Shown: positions 10,643 to 19,780, numbered from the stretch's first letter. The stretch: 64,000 bases of DNA from Phenylobacterium sp. (GCF_030679875.1 NZ_JAUXSP010000021.1:124001-188000), one strand, 5' to 3'. The notes: generated from the sequence alone by a model not told the origin. Translations and numbers: made by a program.

Positions 10643-12739
10643 TCAGACGATGTTGGTCAGGACGTCGAACAGTTCCTTGGCCGCCTGGATCATGCGGGCC
10701 GAAGCGTTAAAGGCCTGCTGATAGGTGGTCATACGAACCAGTTCCTCATCCAGATTGACGCCCTCGACGGACTGACGGCGATTGACCGCCTCGGTCTTCA
10801 CCGCCTGAGCGCTGGAGCGGCGGGTGTCGGCGGCCGCCGATTCCCGCCCGATAGAGCCGCCAAATTCCGCCGCATAGCGCGAGACCGTCATATTGACCTG
10901 CCCCAGGGACCCGGCGGCGCCGAAGCGCGAAACCACGTCGCCGGCCGCGGCCAGGGCCAGCGCGCCGCGACCATCGCCTGGCGTCAGGACCGGCTGCCCG
11001 GCGGCGACGCTCAGGTCCAGCTTGGCCAGCCCGACCTTCATGGGATCGGTGATGAAGGCGGCGGCGACCTCCAGGCGATTGGCGCGACCTGAGCGCTCGA
11101 CCGTGCCAAGGCCGAACAGGGCGCTGATCGAGGGGCCGCCGACCCCGCGCGCGGTGTTGTCCTGAACGATGGAGGTGGTGGCGTAGAAGGGTTCTGAGCC
11201 GGTGAACTTCAGCGCGCCGCTGGAGTCCAGGCTGTACTGCCCATAGAGGCCGACGCCCGATGTGTTGTGGTTCAGAGCCGCCACCAGATCGTTCATGGTC
11301 GCGCCCGCCGGGACGCTGACAGTCACATCGCGGATCGGCTTGCCGTCCCCCTGGGCCAGGCGGATGGTGAGCTGGTCGCCTGGGGTGAAGCCATGGGCGC
11401 TGGTCCCCGAGAGGCCCGTGTCATAGTTGGTGAAGCCGCCGGACCGGACGATGTCGTTGAGGCCGAAGAAGTGCGAGAAGGCCCGGCCCGCCTTGTTGGA
11501 GGTCCCTTCGTCGATGGCCACACCGCCGGTGGCCGCCGTCAGGCTGAGCGTCCCGTTTGTAAAGCTGGCGGAGCCCGTGGCGCCCAGGGCGCCGTTCAGA
11601 TCCGCGAGGAAGCTGGCAGGGGTGAAGGCGGCTGCCGGACCGCCGTCGACGCTCATGGTCCCGGCGGTGAAGTCGATATCCACCCGGCGGGTGAGCAGAC
11701 CCGCAGCGTCGACAATGGCCACCGTCGTGGCGCCCGTGAAGCCTTCGACAGCGGTGGGCAGATCAAGTCCCGTATTGCGGCCGGTCAGGGTCGTCTGGGC
11801 CGGAACGGTGGTCGCGGCGTTGTGCGCGGCGTTGATGGAGTCCGCGGCCCGGCTCAGGAATTCGCCAAGCTGATCGGATATGCCCGGCAGCTTGTCGTCC
11901 CGCAGGTCTAGAAGCCCACGAAGGGCGCCCCCGGTGATGGTGATCGGCTTGCCGACGCCCGAGCCCGCCGAGGTGGTGGCGGTGATGTAGCCCTTGGTGC
12001 TGTCGGTGCGGGAATAGGACAGGACCGCCGCCCCATCCCCGGCCAGCATCACCCCCTCGGTTGAGCGGATCATCAGACCGCCGGTGGAGCGTGAGCTCAC
12101 CTGCACATTGATAAGGGTCGCCAGCTCATCCACCAGCTGGCTCTGGATATTCTCCGATCCAGAGGCGTCAGCGTCCACCATCCTGGCGCGACTGATGTCG
12201 GCATTGAGCTTGTTGATCTGATCCAGCAGGTCGTTGGCGCGGTCGATGTTGGCGCTGATCTGTGTATCGACCGTCCGGCCGAGCTCGTTCAGCGCGGTAT
12301 TGATCCTCGCGCCTTCATTGAGAAAGTCCTCGATGGAGGACAGCGACTGGCTGCGCAGGAGACTTGAGGAGGGGTCGTTGGCGGTGGCCGCGAAGGTGGC
12401 CCAGATCTCGTCCAGCCGGCCGAAGAAGAAGGCCTCTCCCGAGGGGTCGCCGAACAGGCTCTGGGCGTTGTCCATATACTGGGCGACGGCGTCCCACCGG
12501 CCGGACTCCGAGCCCGCCGTGAGGGTCGCCAGCTGCAGGTACTGGTCGGTCACCCGCTTGACGCCGGAAACCTCGACGCCCATGCCCTGGCCGGCGACCA
12601 CCAGCTGCTGCTGGTCGACCGTCTTGCGGACATAGCCAGCGGTGTTGACGTTGGCGATGTTGTCAGACACCGCCCGGAGGCCGACCTGAGAGGCGACCAG
12701 CCCGGAGTTTGCTGTCTTAAGGACCGCTGTCAGCGACAT
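10643..12739 (-). CDS. flgK: Flagellar hook-associated protein FlgK
   Basis: FlgK (HAP1) is the first junction protein on the hook. I chose the ATG giving SLTAVLKTANSGLVASQVGL, because it begins the conserved N-terminal helix; this is followed by the rod/hook family motif AVSDNIANVNTAGYVRK. Upstream in-frame codons would add 24 residues unlike the family. The C-terminus has the matching helix VNLDEELVRMTTYQQAFNAS and ends in AAKELFDVLTNIV. The 698 residues include a long variable middle, larger than the 547 residues of the Salmonella protein but normal for this lineage. A sigma-54-type promoter lies ~150 bp upstream. Confidence 0.95.
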   Translation of the reverse strand: MSLTAVLKTANSGLVASQVGLRAVSDNIANVNTAGYVRKTVDQQQLVVAGQGMGVEVSGVKRVTDQYLQLATLTAGSESGRWDAVAQYMDNAQSLFGDPSGEAFFFGRLDEIWATFAATANDPSSSLLRSQSLSSIEDFLNEGARINTALNELGRTVDTQISANIDRANDLLDQINKLNADISRARMVDADASGSENIQSQLVDELATLINVQVSSRSTGGLMIRSTEGVMLAGDGAAVLSYSRTDSTKGYITATTSAGSGVGKPITITGGALRGLLDLRDDKLPGISDQLGEFLSRAADSINAAHNAATTVPAQTTLTGRNTGLDLPTAVEGFTGATTVAIVDAAGLLTRRVDIDFTAGTMSVDGGPAAAFTPASFLADLNGALGATGSASFTNGTLSLTAATGGVAIDEGTSNKAGRAFSHFFGLNDIVRSGGFTNYDTGLSGTSAHGFTPGDQLTIRLAQGDGKPIRDVTVSVPAGATMNDLVAALNHNTSGVGLYGQYSLDSSGALKFTGSEPFYATTSIVQDNTARGVGGPSISALFGLGTVERSGRANRLEVAAAFITDPMKVGLAKLDLSVAAGQPVLTPGDGRGALALAAAGDVVSRFGAAGSLGQVNMTVSRYAAEFGGSIGRESAAADTRRSSAQAVKTEAVNRRQSVEGVNLDEELVRMTTYQQAFNASARMIQAAKELFDVLTNIV

Positions 12740-12885
12740 GGCCTTGCCCTTCCACCCGGCAATCCTCGCTGCGTGGGCCGGCGCATTCTGCCGGGCCTGA
12801 GATGAACGCACACGCGAGGGTCCGGAAAAACCCTAGCCTTTTCAATACCGACCCATTCAGGGCCCGGGATGGACCCTCCAAAGTT

Positions 12886-12902
12886 CGCAAATCCCGGGCC
12901 AG
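12886..12902 (-). promoter_or_regulatory. Sigma-54 promoter for flgK-flgL
   Basis: On the minus strand the sequence reads CTGGCCCGGGATTTGCG. This matches the sigma-54 consensus (YTGGCACGrNNNTTGCW) at the -24 TGGC and -12 TTGC blocks with correct spacing. It would start transcription near 12875, leaving ~135 bases before flgK. Late flagellar genes of Caulobacter are transcribed by sigma-54 with FlbD; use here is inferred. It lies in the 387-bp divergent gap 12740-13126, which holds no gene. Confidence 0.75.
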
Positions 12903-13059
12903 TTTGCTCTCCCCGGCTCGGTAAGGTTTTGGAAAGGCGGCAGACTCGTCCGGGCCCAGGCGTGTCGACTGGGCAAGTTCCGCCTGCGATTTTCGACGCC
13001 GGCGACGGAGCCTTTTTGTTTTCCCCATTATATTCAACAACTTGCCTCAGTCCTTCAAA

Positions 13060-13076
13060 CTGGCGTGAAGGTTGCT
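13060..13076 (+). promoter_or_regulatory. Sigma-54 promoter for fliK-flgD-flgE
   Basis: The sequence CTGGCGTGAAGGTTGCT matches the sigma-54 consensus at the TGGC (-24) and TTGC (-12) blocks with the right spacing and an A/T after the GC. Transcription would begin near 13087, about 40 bases before the proposed fliK start. It faces away from the flgK promoter about 160 bp to its left, so the two late operons share one control region. Confidence 0.75.
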
Positions 13077-13126
13077 GACATCTCCTCGAACCCCTGGGCG
13101 CAGCAGGCGCCGGTCTAGTCCACCTT

Positions 13127-14710
13127 ATGGCGTACCGTCGCGCCCACCTGCTGGTCCCCATGTCGTTTGCTCTGCTCCCCATCGCCCTTCCCCCCCAGGC
13201 GTCCCCCGTCGGGGCCGCCACACCCGCGCCATCGGCGGCGGCGGGGTTTGAGGGGTTGATGGCGGCGCTGTTCGGCGGCGAAGGCGGGGGGCAGCCTCAA
13301 GCGACGCCCGACAGCCCGACCCTGCCTGGCGGCAAGGTCATGGTCGCGCCGAATGGCGATACGGAAGGTGACGCCGAGGCCCAACCCGAAGACCTCCTCC
13401 CCGCTGACACCCAGCTGGCCGGGGCGAGCGGTCTGCCTCAGGCGCCCACGCCGGTGGTCGCCAGCCCCGCCACCTCTGTTGAACCTCAGTCCGTAGGCGC
13501 CCTGACGCTCGAGGTAGGGACTCAGGTCTCCGCAGACAGCGCACCCAATGGCGACGTCGCGGCCCTGGCCACAGGGGCGACCCTGGGGGCGACCGTGGAA
13601 GGCCAGGAGTCGACCGGGACCCCCTTGGCCCCGGGCGAGGGGGACGCCACCACCAATCCGCCCGGGATCGCCAACAGGTCAGGCCCTGTCAGAGCCGACA
13701 CTGGCGCGAACACCAGTCAGGCCGAAAGCCTCAAGGCTGAAGCCGCGCCCCGAGCCGCCGGCGACGCCGCCATGCCTCGGCCAGCCACCTTGGCCGCCGC
13801 AACCGCAACTGCGCCGGCGACCCCGCCTGCAGCTGAAACCACCACCGCCACGCCTCCCCCTTCGACCGCCGCCCAGGCCAGCCAACCCCTGATGACGGCG
13901 GCCGCGGCCGCAGGCGTCGTCACCCTGCGGGCTGGCCAGACCGGGCAGGCGACGACCACGCCCATTGACACGGCCGAGGCGCCTGACGACGCGCCGGACA
14001 AGGCCAGCGCCGCCGCCAAGGGCGCGCCCGCAGCTCAACCTCCGTCACCCTTCTCCTTGACCGCAGCGCCGGCCGCGCCAGTCGCCTCCAAGCCTGAGAC
14101 CGCCCTCGCACCGATCCTGGACGCCGCTGTAGCCGAGGCCGTCGCAGGGGAGACTGAAGGTGTCGAAACGACGAGTCTGGACGGGCCCGACAGCCCTGGC
14201 TCGGCGCCCACCAGCGCCTCTGGAGGCGCGACGACGGAGATGAAGGATGGCCTTCGCCCGGTCGCCACCTCCGCCACTGTCTCCGACCTGGCCGCTCAGG
14301 TGGCCCGCCGCCTTGAAGGCCGGACGACCCACTTCGACATCCAGCTTACGCCGGAGGGGCTTGGGCGGGTCGATGTGCGGGTGGATATCAACGCCCAGGG
14401 CAAGCTGACGGCCGCCATGGCCTTCGATAATCCCCACGCCGCCAGCGAGATGCGCGGCCGCTCAGCCGATCTCGTGCGGGCCCTTGAACAGGCCGGCTTC
14501 GACCTCTCTGGAGGCCTGTCATTCAACTCGCCCCAGGATCAGCGGGGCGGCGGCGGCCAGTTCGCTGACCAGGCGCCGGAACGCGAGGCCTGGCAGGGCC
14601 GCGCCTTCCAGTCAGCCCTGGGCGTGGCTGACGAGGCCGACACCGCAGCCGGCGCCGCGCGCCTCTACCAGCCCCGTCGGTCATCTACCGGCGTGGACGT
14701 TCGGATCTAG
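13127..14710 (+). CDS. fliK: Flagellar hook-length control protein FliK
   Basis: FliK measures hook length and switches the export apparatus from hook to filament substrates. The 527-residue protein has a long low-complexity Ala/Pro/Thr-rich body (residues ~20-380), as expected for a secreted ruler. A conserved C-terminal domain (about 390-480) contains HFDIQLTPEGLGRVDVRVDI, NPHAASEMRGRSADLVRALE and AGFDLSGGLSFNS, typical of the Flg_hook/FliK family. The start is uncertain: the ATG used here and another at 13160 (reading SFALLPIALPPQ) are both plausible, and neither has a good ribosome site. It is the first gene of the fliK-flgD-flgE unit. Confidence 0.88.
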   Translation: MAYRRAHLLVPMSFALLPIALPPQASPVGAATPAPSAAAGFEGLMAALFGGEGGGQPQATPDSPTLPGGKVMVAPNGDTEGDAEAQPEDLLPADTQLAGASGLPQAPTPVVASPATSVEPQSVGALTLEVGTQVSADSAPNGDVAALATGATLGATVEGQESTGTPLAPGEGDATTNPPGIANRSGPVRADTGANTSQAESLKAEAAPRAAGDAAMPRPATLAAATATAPATPPAAETTTATPPPSTAAQASQPLMTAAAAAGVVTLRAGQTGQATTTPIDTAEAPDDAPDKASAAAKGAPAAQPPSPFSLTAAPAAPVASKPETALAPILDAAVAEAVAGETEGVETTSLDGPDSPGSAPTSASGGATTEMKDGLRPVATSATVSDLAAQVARRLEGRTTHFDIQLTPEGLGRVDVRVDINAQGKLTAAMAFDNPHAASEMRGRSADLVRALEQAGFDLSGGLSFNSPQDQRGGGGQFADQAPEREAWQGRAFQSALGVADEADTAAGAARLYQPRRSSTGVDVRI

Positions 14711-14719
14711 AGAAGAGCC

Positions 14720-15463
14720 ATGCAAACCAACGCCGTCGCCAACACACAGACCGCCGCATCCACCAGCGTGGGCGGCCAACGGCTGGCTGAAAGCTTCGAC
14801 ACCTTTCTGGTTCTGCTGACCACTCAGATGAAGAACCAGGACCCTCTGTCGCCGATGGACTCAGGGGACTTCACCCAGCAGATCGTGCAGATGACCGGGG
14901 TCGAGCAGCAGCTGCTGACCAACGACCTGCTTAAGCAGCTGGTGGGCGCCTCGGGCGACGGCGTCGCCGACGCCGTCAGTCTGATCGGCAAGCAGGTCCG
15001 CGCCGCCACCGACGAGGCCAACCTCACAGACAAGTCCGCAGACTGGGTCTACCGCCTCGATCGTCAAGCCCAGAGCGTCAAGGTCGAGGTTCTCGATTCC
15101 AAGGGCTCCATTGTCCACGTCCAGGCCCTGGAGAATGTCGCAGGCGGCGAACACAAGTTCAGCTGGAACGGGAAGAACATTCTCGGCGCTCAACTGGCCG
15201 ATGGCGGGACCTACACCCTGCGCATCACCGCCACCGACTCTGCCGGCGCCAGCGTGGGCCACAACACATTCATCGACGGCCTGGTCCGCGCCGTCGAGCA
15301 GGTGGACGGCCAGACCTATGTGACCATCGGCGGCAGCCGCGCCCTTTGGAACACCATCAGCAGCATCGGTCTGCCCCCTGCGGCGGTGACCCCGACCGCC
15401 TCGGGCGGATCGGTTCCTCCCAGTAACAACAGCGACGAAGAAACGCCGGCGCAGGCGGCCTGA
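14720..15463 (+). CDS. flgD: Flagellar hook assembly scaffold FlgD
   Basis: FlgD caps the growing hook and is removed when the hook is complete. The N-terminal motif SFDTFLVLLTTQMKNQDPLS followed by FTQQIVQMTGVEQQL is the FlgD signature. The rest (about residues 75-220) is the FlgD Ig/tudor-like region, with the typical FSWNGKNILGAQLADGGTY segment. It has 247 residues. It starts 9 bp after fliK with purine-rich AGAGAAGAG just before the ATG. Confidence 0.95.
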   Translation: MQTNAVANTQTAASTSVGGQRLAESFDTFLVLLTTQMKNQDPLSPMDSGDFTQQIVQMTGVEQQLLTNDLLKQLVGASGDGVADAVSLIGKQVRAATDEANLTDKSADWVYRLDRQAQSVKVEVLDSKGSIVHVQALENVAGGEHKFSWNGKNILGAQLADGGTYTLRITATDSAGASVGHNTFIDGLVRAVEQVDGQTYVTIGGSRALWNTISSIGLPPAAVTPTASGGSVPPSNNSDEETPAQAA

Positions 15464-15522
15464 CCGCGTCCTGAAAGGACGCAGCCGCCCCTCAAGACTC
15501 ATCACAGAAGGCAAACACCCCC

Positions 15523-16908
15523 ATGAGCATCAACAGCGCCATGCTCGCCGGCGTCTCGGGATTGACCGCCAATTCCTCGGCCCTCGCGGCGATCTCCGAC
15601 AACATCGCCAACATCAACACCGTCGCCTACAAGCGCAACCAGGTGAACTTCGCCAACATCGTGACCGCCCAGGCGGTGACCGGGCGCTATAGCGCCGGCG
15701 GCGTTCAGGGGCTCACGCGCCAGTACATCAGCCAGCAAGGGCTGATCCAGAGCGCCAACGCCTCCACCGACCTGGCCATCGCCGGGGACGGCTTCTTCAT
15801 CGTCAGCGAGAAGGGCGCCGGCCTGACCGAAGCCGACAAGCGGGTCTTCACCCGGGCAGGTTCGTTCAGCGTCGATGCCGACGGTTTTCTGCGCAATGAC
15901 GCCGGGTTCTTCCTGCAGGGCTGGCCGATCGCCGCCGACGGCACCATCAACTACAATCCGTCTGACCTGAACGAACTTGACTCCATCAACGTCAAGAACC
16001 TCGGTTCGGCGGTTCAGGCGACGGCGAACGTTGTGCTGAACGCCAACCTGGACAAGCGCCAGACCATCTCGGCGGCGGAAGGCACCTACAATGCGGCCAC
16101 GCGCTCCATGGCCGATTGGGAAGAGAATTCAGACCCGCTGACCGGCACCCAGCCGGACTTCAGCATCGAGATGAACGTCGTCGACACCATGGGCGGCACC
16201 CACAAGGTGTCCCTGAGCTTCCTGCGCAGTTCGGCCAACCCCAATGAGTGGCACGCGGAAATCTTCGCCATTCCCGCCGCCGACGTGACCGGCGGCCCCT
16301 CAGGCCAGATCGCCGAGGGCCTGGTGATGTTCAACCAGGACGGCACCATAGACCTGGACAACACCACCCTGTTTGGCGCGGCCGGCGCAGCCCCCACCAT
16401 CAGCCTGGCGGCCTCTGGCACAGCTGGCACCCCGCGCTGGCAAGACAATCTCGGCGTCGGCGCCCAGGACATCCGGTTCGATCTCACCAAGCTGACCCAG
16501 TACGCCAACGCTTCGACGGTCCGCCTCGTGAACCCCGACGGCGCCACGGTCGGCACGGTGGTGGGCGTACAGGTGGATGAGGCCGGTATCGTGTCGGCGA
16601 TCTTCGACAACAGCCAGGTCCGTCAGATCGCCCGGATCGGGGTCGCAACCTTCACCAATCCAGATGGGCTGCAGGCGGTCAGCGGCAACGCTTACCGCGG
16701 CACGATCAACAGCGGTGAGTATGTGATCAAGCTCCCGGGCCAGGGTGGGGCCGGCGCCATTTCCCCCTCGACCCTCGAAAACTCAACCGTGGACATGTCG
16801 GCTGAGTTTACGGGCCTGATCACGACGCAGAAAGCTTACTCCGCCTGCTCGCGCATCATTACAACCGCCGACCAGATGTTGGATGAGCTTATCAGTATGC
16901 GCCGATAA
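15523..16908 (+). CDS. flgE: Flagellar hook protein FlgE
   Basis: FlgE polymerises into the hook. The N-terminus SINSAMLAGVSGLTANSSAL and ISDNIANINTVAYKRNQVNF is the flagellar rod/hook helix and asparagine-rich motif. STDLAIAGDGFFIVSE starts the conserved D1 region. The C-terminus has LENSTVDMSAEFTGLITTQK followed by YSACSRIITTADQMLDELI, the matching end helix. It has 461 residues, usual for alphaproteobacterial hook proteins. A ribosome site AGAAGG lies ~12 bases upstream, and a GANTC methylation site (15496-15500) lies just before the start. The sciP gene follows. Confidence 0.95.
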   Translation: MSINSAMLAGVSGLTANSSALAAISDNIANINTVAYKRNQVNFANIVTAQAVTGRYSAGGVQGLTRQYISQQGLIQSANASTDLAIAGDGFFIVSEKGAGLTEADKRVFTRAGSFSVDADGFLRNDAGFFLQGWPIAADGTINYNPSDLNELDSINVKNLGSAVQATANVVLNANLDKRQTISAAEGTYNAATRSMADWEENSDPLTGTQPDFSIEMNVVDTMGGTHKVSLSFLRSSANPNEWHAEIFAIPAADVTGGPSGQIAEGLVMFNQDGTIDLDNTTLFGAAGAAPTISLAASGTAGTPRWQDNLGVGAQDIRFDLTKLTQYANASTVRLVNPDGATVGTVVGVQVDEAGIVSAIFDNSQVRQIARIGVATFTNPDGLQAVSGNAYRGTINSGEYVIKLPGQGGAGAISPSTLENSTVDMSAEFTGLITTQKAYSACSRIITTADQMLDELISMRR

Positions 16909-16922
16909 CTTGGCGCGTAACT

Positions 16923-16957
16923 GAGATTTAGTGAAGGTTAACGCCTTCTGAAATCTC
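16923..16957. other. Interrupted hairpin between flgE and sciP
   Basis: GAGATTT (16923-16929) pairs perfectly with AAATCTC (16951-16957). Inside it GAAGG (16933-16937) pairs with CCTTC (16944-16948) around a six-base loop TTAACG. A small internal loop separates the two stems. No run of T follows, so it is not a classic terminator. It could stabilise the flgE 3' end, attenuate read-through into sciP, or be a protein-binding palindrome containing TTAA. Function is unknown. Confidence 0.6.
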
Positions 16958-16994
16958 TAACTGTATCATTTCAGTACACGGGGGGGTCAAATGG

Positions 16995-17021
16995 TTACTG
17001 TAATTTTCACTATCGGGATTC
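16995..17021 (+). promoter_or_regulatory. Possible CtrA-type site and GANTC methylation site upstream of sciP
   Basis: TTAC-N7-TTCA at 16995-17009 is a degenerate version of the CtrA box TTAA-N7-TTAA (three of four bases in each half). A CcrM methylation site GATTC lies at 17017-17021, about 65 bp before sciP. In Caulobacter sciP transcription depends on CtrA, so a site here is expected, but the match is weak and the promoter is not defined by sequence alone. Confidence 0.35.
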
Positions 17022-17086
17022 ACGAGCTGTTATGGCAGCCGGACTATGGTCTGGCTCAACGATGATGGTGTGAAGGGCGTAAAGCC

Positions 17087-17377
17087 ATGTTGCAACAACA
17101 ACAACAGACCCGAACGAACAGCCGCGGCGAGCCCTATGTGATCGGCCCGACGGGCGCGCCCCTGACCCTGGCCGACCTGCCGCCCGCCGATACGGGTCGG
17201 TGGGTGATCCGCCGCAAGGCCGAGGTGGTGGCCGCCGTCCGTGGCGGGCTGCTGAGCCTCGAAGACGCCCTGGCCCGCTATGGCCTGACGTCGGAGGAGT
17301 TCCTCGCCTGGCAGAAGTCGATCGAACGCCATGGCCTCGCCGGCCTGCGGACCACCCGACTGCAGCAGTATCGCTGA
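17087..17377 (+). CDS. sciP: CtrA inhibitor SciP (DUF1153 family)
   Basis: SciP is a small helix-turn-helix protein that binds CtrA and DNA and blocks CtrA-dependent transcription in swarmer cells. The 96-residue protein carries the near-invariant family core: PYVIGPTGAPLTLADLPP, RWVIRRKAEVVAAVRGGLLS, YGLTSEEFLAWQ and HGLAGLRTTRLQQYR. Only the first ~12 residues, rich in Gln, are variable. It lies directly after flgE, as I recall for Caulobacter, and is followed by a strong terminator. CckA, which acts on CtrA in the opposite sense, is encoded 20 kb away in this window. Confidence 0.93.
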   Translation: MLQQQQQTRTNSRGEPYVIGPTGAPLTLADLPPADTGRWVIRRKAEVVAAVRGGLLSLEDALARYGLTSEEFLAWQKSIERHGLAGLRTTRLQQYR

Positions 17378-17411
17378 ACCTCTTCTCCCCCAGGATCGGT
17401 TCGCGAGGATG

Positions 17412-17442
17412 GCGGCCGCGCTTTGCAGCGCGGCCGCTTTTT
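17412..17442 (+). terminator. Rho-independent terminator after sciP
   Basis: GCGGCCGCGC (17412-17421) and GCGCGGCCGC (17428-17437) form a perfect 10-bp GC stem with the six-base loop TTTGCA, followed directly by TTTTT. This is a textbook intrinsic terminator and ends the fliK-flgD-flgE-sciP transcription unit. Confidence 0.92.
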
Positions 17443-17518
17443 CGTGGGCGGCCCTCAAGCTTGGCCTTGGCACGACTGTCGCAGCAGTTCGCCTAAAGCG
17501 GTGAATGGGGGGTGTGTC

Positions 17519-17905
17519 GTGTCGAAAGAAGACAGTTTCTGGTTCGCGATCGCGGGGGGCGTTGTCTGGCTGGCCGCAACGCTCTTCTACGCCGCCTTCG
17601 CCGGCGGCCTGATCGAGCAGGCCTTCTGGTTCTACGTGCTGAACGCCGCCCTGGTGGCCAGCGCCATCGCCTTCTTCTTTCACCTGACCATGCGCCTGCG
17701 GCGACTGCCTCTGCGGCGTCGGGCGCCTGCGGCCCTGGCCTTCAGCGCGCCTGGCCTGGCTGGCGCCATCCTCGTCATGGCCCTGTTCGACACGCTGATG
17801 CCTGATCTGCCGCCAGAGAGCCTCGGGCGCTATGGGGCTTTCGTGGTCGTGGCCTACGGGGTGCTGGCTCTACTGGCCCTGGAACGGTCGGCCAGGACCG
17901 CCTGA
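17519..17905 (+). CDS. Small four-helix membrane protein (DUF5367-like)
   Basis: The 128-residue protein is mostly hydrophobic, with about four membrane segments: WFAIAGGVVWLAATLFYAAF, FWFYVLNAALVASAIAFFF, ALAFSAPGLAGAILVMALF and YGAFVVVAYGVLALLAL. A basic loop RLRRLPLRRR after helix 2 predicts a cytoplasmic side there. I chose the GTG start because a G-rich stretch (GGGGGG) lies a few bases upstream and codons further up run back into the terminator. Size and layout resemble the DUF5367 family of unknown function. Its 3' end overlaps the convergent RusA-like gene by 36 bp. Confidence 0.75.
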   Translation: MSKEDSFWFAIAGGVVWLAATLFYAAFAGGLIEQAFWFYVLNAALVASAIAFFFHLTMRLRRLPLRRRAPAALAFSAPGLAGAILVMALFDTLMPDLPPESLGRYGAFVVVAYGVLALLALERSARTA

Positions 17906-18289
17906 GAGGCCGGCGCCGGGCTGCACGCCGCCGTCAGCCATGCGGCGAACCCGCACGATGATGCGCTCGCGCTCGCCGGCCCGCCGCTCCACCAGCAGGC
18001 GCGCCACCTGGGCGTCGTCGTGGAAGGCGTAGCCCTTGATGGCGTCGAGGATCGCCTTGGCCAGATTGTCGAGATCCAGCCACGGCGGGTCGCCCACATA
18101 TTCCATGGCGATCTCCACGGCGTAGTCCCCCCAGGCGGGGCGCCCGCCCCGCCAGGCCTTGCGGAAGAACTCGTAGATCAGCGGCTTGTAGTATTTGGCC
18201 TGGGTCGTCAGCCCATCGACGACGACCTCGAGATCGCCCTCGCCCTCCCGGGCGCGCACCTTGCCATGGTGGGTCCAGCCGTCGTTCAT
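17870..18289 (-). CDS. RusA-like Holliday-junction resolvase
   Basis: RusA enzymes cut four-way DNA junctions and use three aspartates. Here DPPWLDLDNLAKAILDAI supplies Asp near residues 72 and 74, and YAFHDDAQVARLL supplies Asp 91/92, the same spacing as E. coli RusA (D70, D72, D91). The 139 residues are slightly longer than RusA (120), with an extra Pro/Gly tail that overlaps the neighbouring membrane-protein gene in antisense. RusA genes usually sit in prophages; no integrase, capsid or repressor gene is seen here, so it is either a domesticated phage gene or a chromosomal family member. It is divergent from fumC. Confidence 0.8.
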   Translation of the reverse strand: MNDGWTHHGKVRAREGEGDLEVVVDGLTTQAKYYKPLIYEFFRKAWRGGRPAWGDYAVEIAMEYVGDPPWLDLDNLAKAILDAIKGYAFHDDAQVARLLVERRAGERERIIVRVRRMADGGVQPGAGLSGGPGRPFQGQ

Positions 18290-18371
18290 GGCCCTCTCTA
18301 GCCCGCAGACGCTTTGCAGTCTCGCCTGGCCTCGCTAAACCGACGCGACAATTCTGGCTGGAGATCCTCCG

Positions 18372-19763
18372 ATGACCGCGACCCGCACCGAAACCGACAC
18401 CTTCGGCCCCATCGAGGTTGCGGTCGACCGCTACTGGGGCGCCCAGTCCCAGCGGAGCATCGGGAACTTCAAGATCGGCTGGGAAAAGCAGCCCCAGCCC
18501 ATGATCCGCGCCCTGGGCGTGGTCAAGCGGGCCGCAGCCGAAGCCAATATGGAGCTCGGCCGGCTCGACCCGAAAATTGGCGCGGCCATCGTTCAGGCGG
18601 CCCAGGAAGTGATCGACGGCAAGCTCGACGACCACTTCCCCCTGGTGGTCTGGCAGACGGGCTCCGGCACCCAGTCGAACATGAACGCCAACGAGGTGAT
18701 CTCGAACCGCGCCATCGAGATGCTCGGCGGGGTGATGGGCTCCAAGTCGCCGGTCCATCCCAACGACCACGTGAACATGAGCCAGTCGTCCAACGACACC
18801 TATCCCACGGCTATGCACATCGCCTGCGCAGAGCAGGTGGCCCGCGAACTGATGCCGGCCCTCGAACATCTGCACGCCGCGCTCAAAACAAAGACCGCAG
18901 CCTTCGACCACATCATCAAGATCGGCCGGACCCACACCCAGGACGCCACCCCCCTGACGCTGGGCCAGGAATTCTCCGGCTACGCCCATCAGGTCTCCAG
19001 CGGCGTGCGCCGGCTGAAGGAAAGCCTCTACGGCCTCTATGAGCTGGCCCAGGGCGGCACCGCCGTCGGCACCGGCCTGAACGCGCCGGTGGGCTTCGCC
19101 GAGACGGTGGCCAAGAAGATCGCCGCCATCACCGGCCTGCCCTTCATCACCGCCCCCAACAAGTTCGAGGCGCTCGCGGCCCATGACGCCATGGTCTACA
19201 GCCACGGGGCGATCAATACGGTGGCGGGCTCCCTGTTCAAGATCGCCAACGATATCCGCTTCCTGGGGTCTGGGCCCCGCTCGGGCCTCGGTGAGCTGTC
19301 CCTGCCGGAAAACGAGCCGGGCTCCTCGATCATGCCGGGCAAGGTCAACCCCACCCAGTGCGAAGCCCTGACCATGGTCTGCGCCCAGGTGTTCGGGAAC
19401 CAGACGACCATGACCTTCGCCGGCGCCTCGGGTCACTTCGAGCTGAACGTCTTCAACCCGGTCATGGCCTACAACTTCCTGCAATCGTGCAAGCTGTTGT
19501 CGGACGCAGCGGTCTCGTTCACCGACAACTGCGTGGTGGGCATCGAGGCCCGCGAGGACAATATCAAGGCCGCCCTGGAGCGCTCCCTGATGCTGGTCAC
19601 CGCGCTGGCGCCCACGATCGGCTATGACAACGCCGCCAAGATCGCCAAGACCGCGCACAAGAACGGCACCACCCTGCGCGAGGAAGCCGTGGGCGGCGGT
19701 TACGTCACCAACGAAGAGTTCGACGAGGTCGTGCGTCCGGAGAAGATGATCTCCCCGGGCTGA
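18372..19763 (+). CDS. fumC: Class II fumarate hydratase
   Basis: FumC interconverts fumarate and malate in the TCA cycle without an iron-sulfur cluster. The class II signature [16 protein letters not shown] is present, with [32 protein letters not shown] and [18 protein letters not shown], which carries the catalytic His region. Its 463 residues are normal for the family. GGAG lies ~8 bases before the ATG. A palindromic repeat and the convergent thiolase gene follow. Confidence 0.97.
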   Translation: MTATRTETDTFGPIEVAVDRYWGAQSQRSIGNFKIGWEKQPQPMIRALGVVKRAAAEANMELGRLDPKIGAAIVQAAQEVIDGKLDDHFPLVVWQTGSGTQSNMNANEVISNRAIEMLGGVMGSKSPVHPNDHVNMSQSSNDTYPTAMHIACAEQVARELMPALEHLHAALKTKTAAFDHIIKIGRTHTQDATPLTLGQEFSGYAHQVSSGVRRLKESLYGLYELAQGGTAVGTGLNAPVGFAETVAKKIAAITGLPFITAPNKFEALAAHDAMVYSHGAINTVAGSLFKIANDIRFLGSGPRSGLGELSLPENEPGSSIMPGKVNPTQCEALTMVCAQVFGNQTTMTFAGASGHFELNVFNPVMAYNFLQSCKLLSDAAVSFTDNCVVGIEAREDNIKAALERSLMLVTALAPTIGYDNAAKIAKTAHKNGTTLREEAVGGGYVTNEEFDEVVRPEKMISPG

Positions 19764-19780
19764 ACCCGCCCTTAGTGGGC

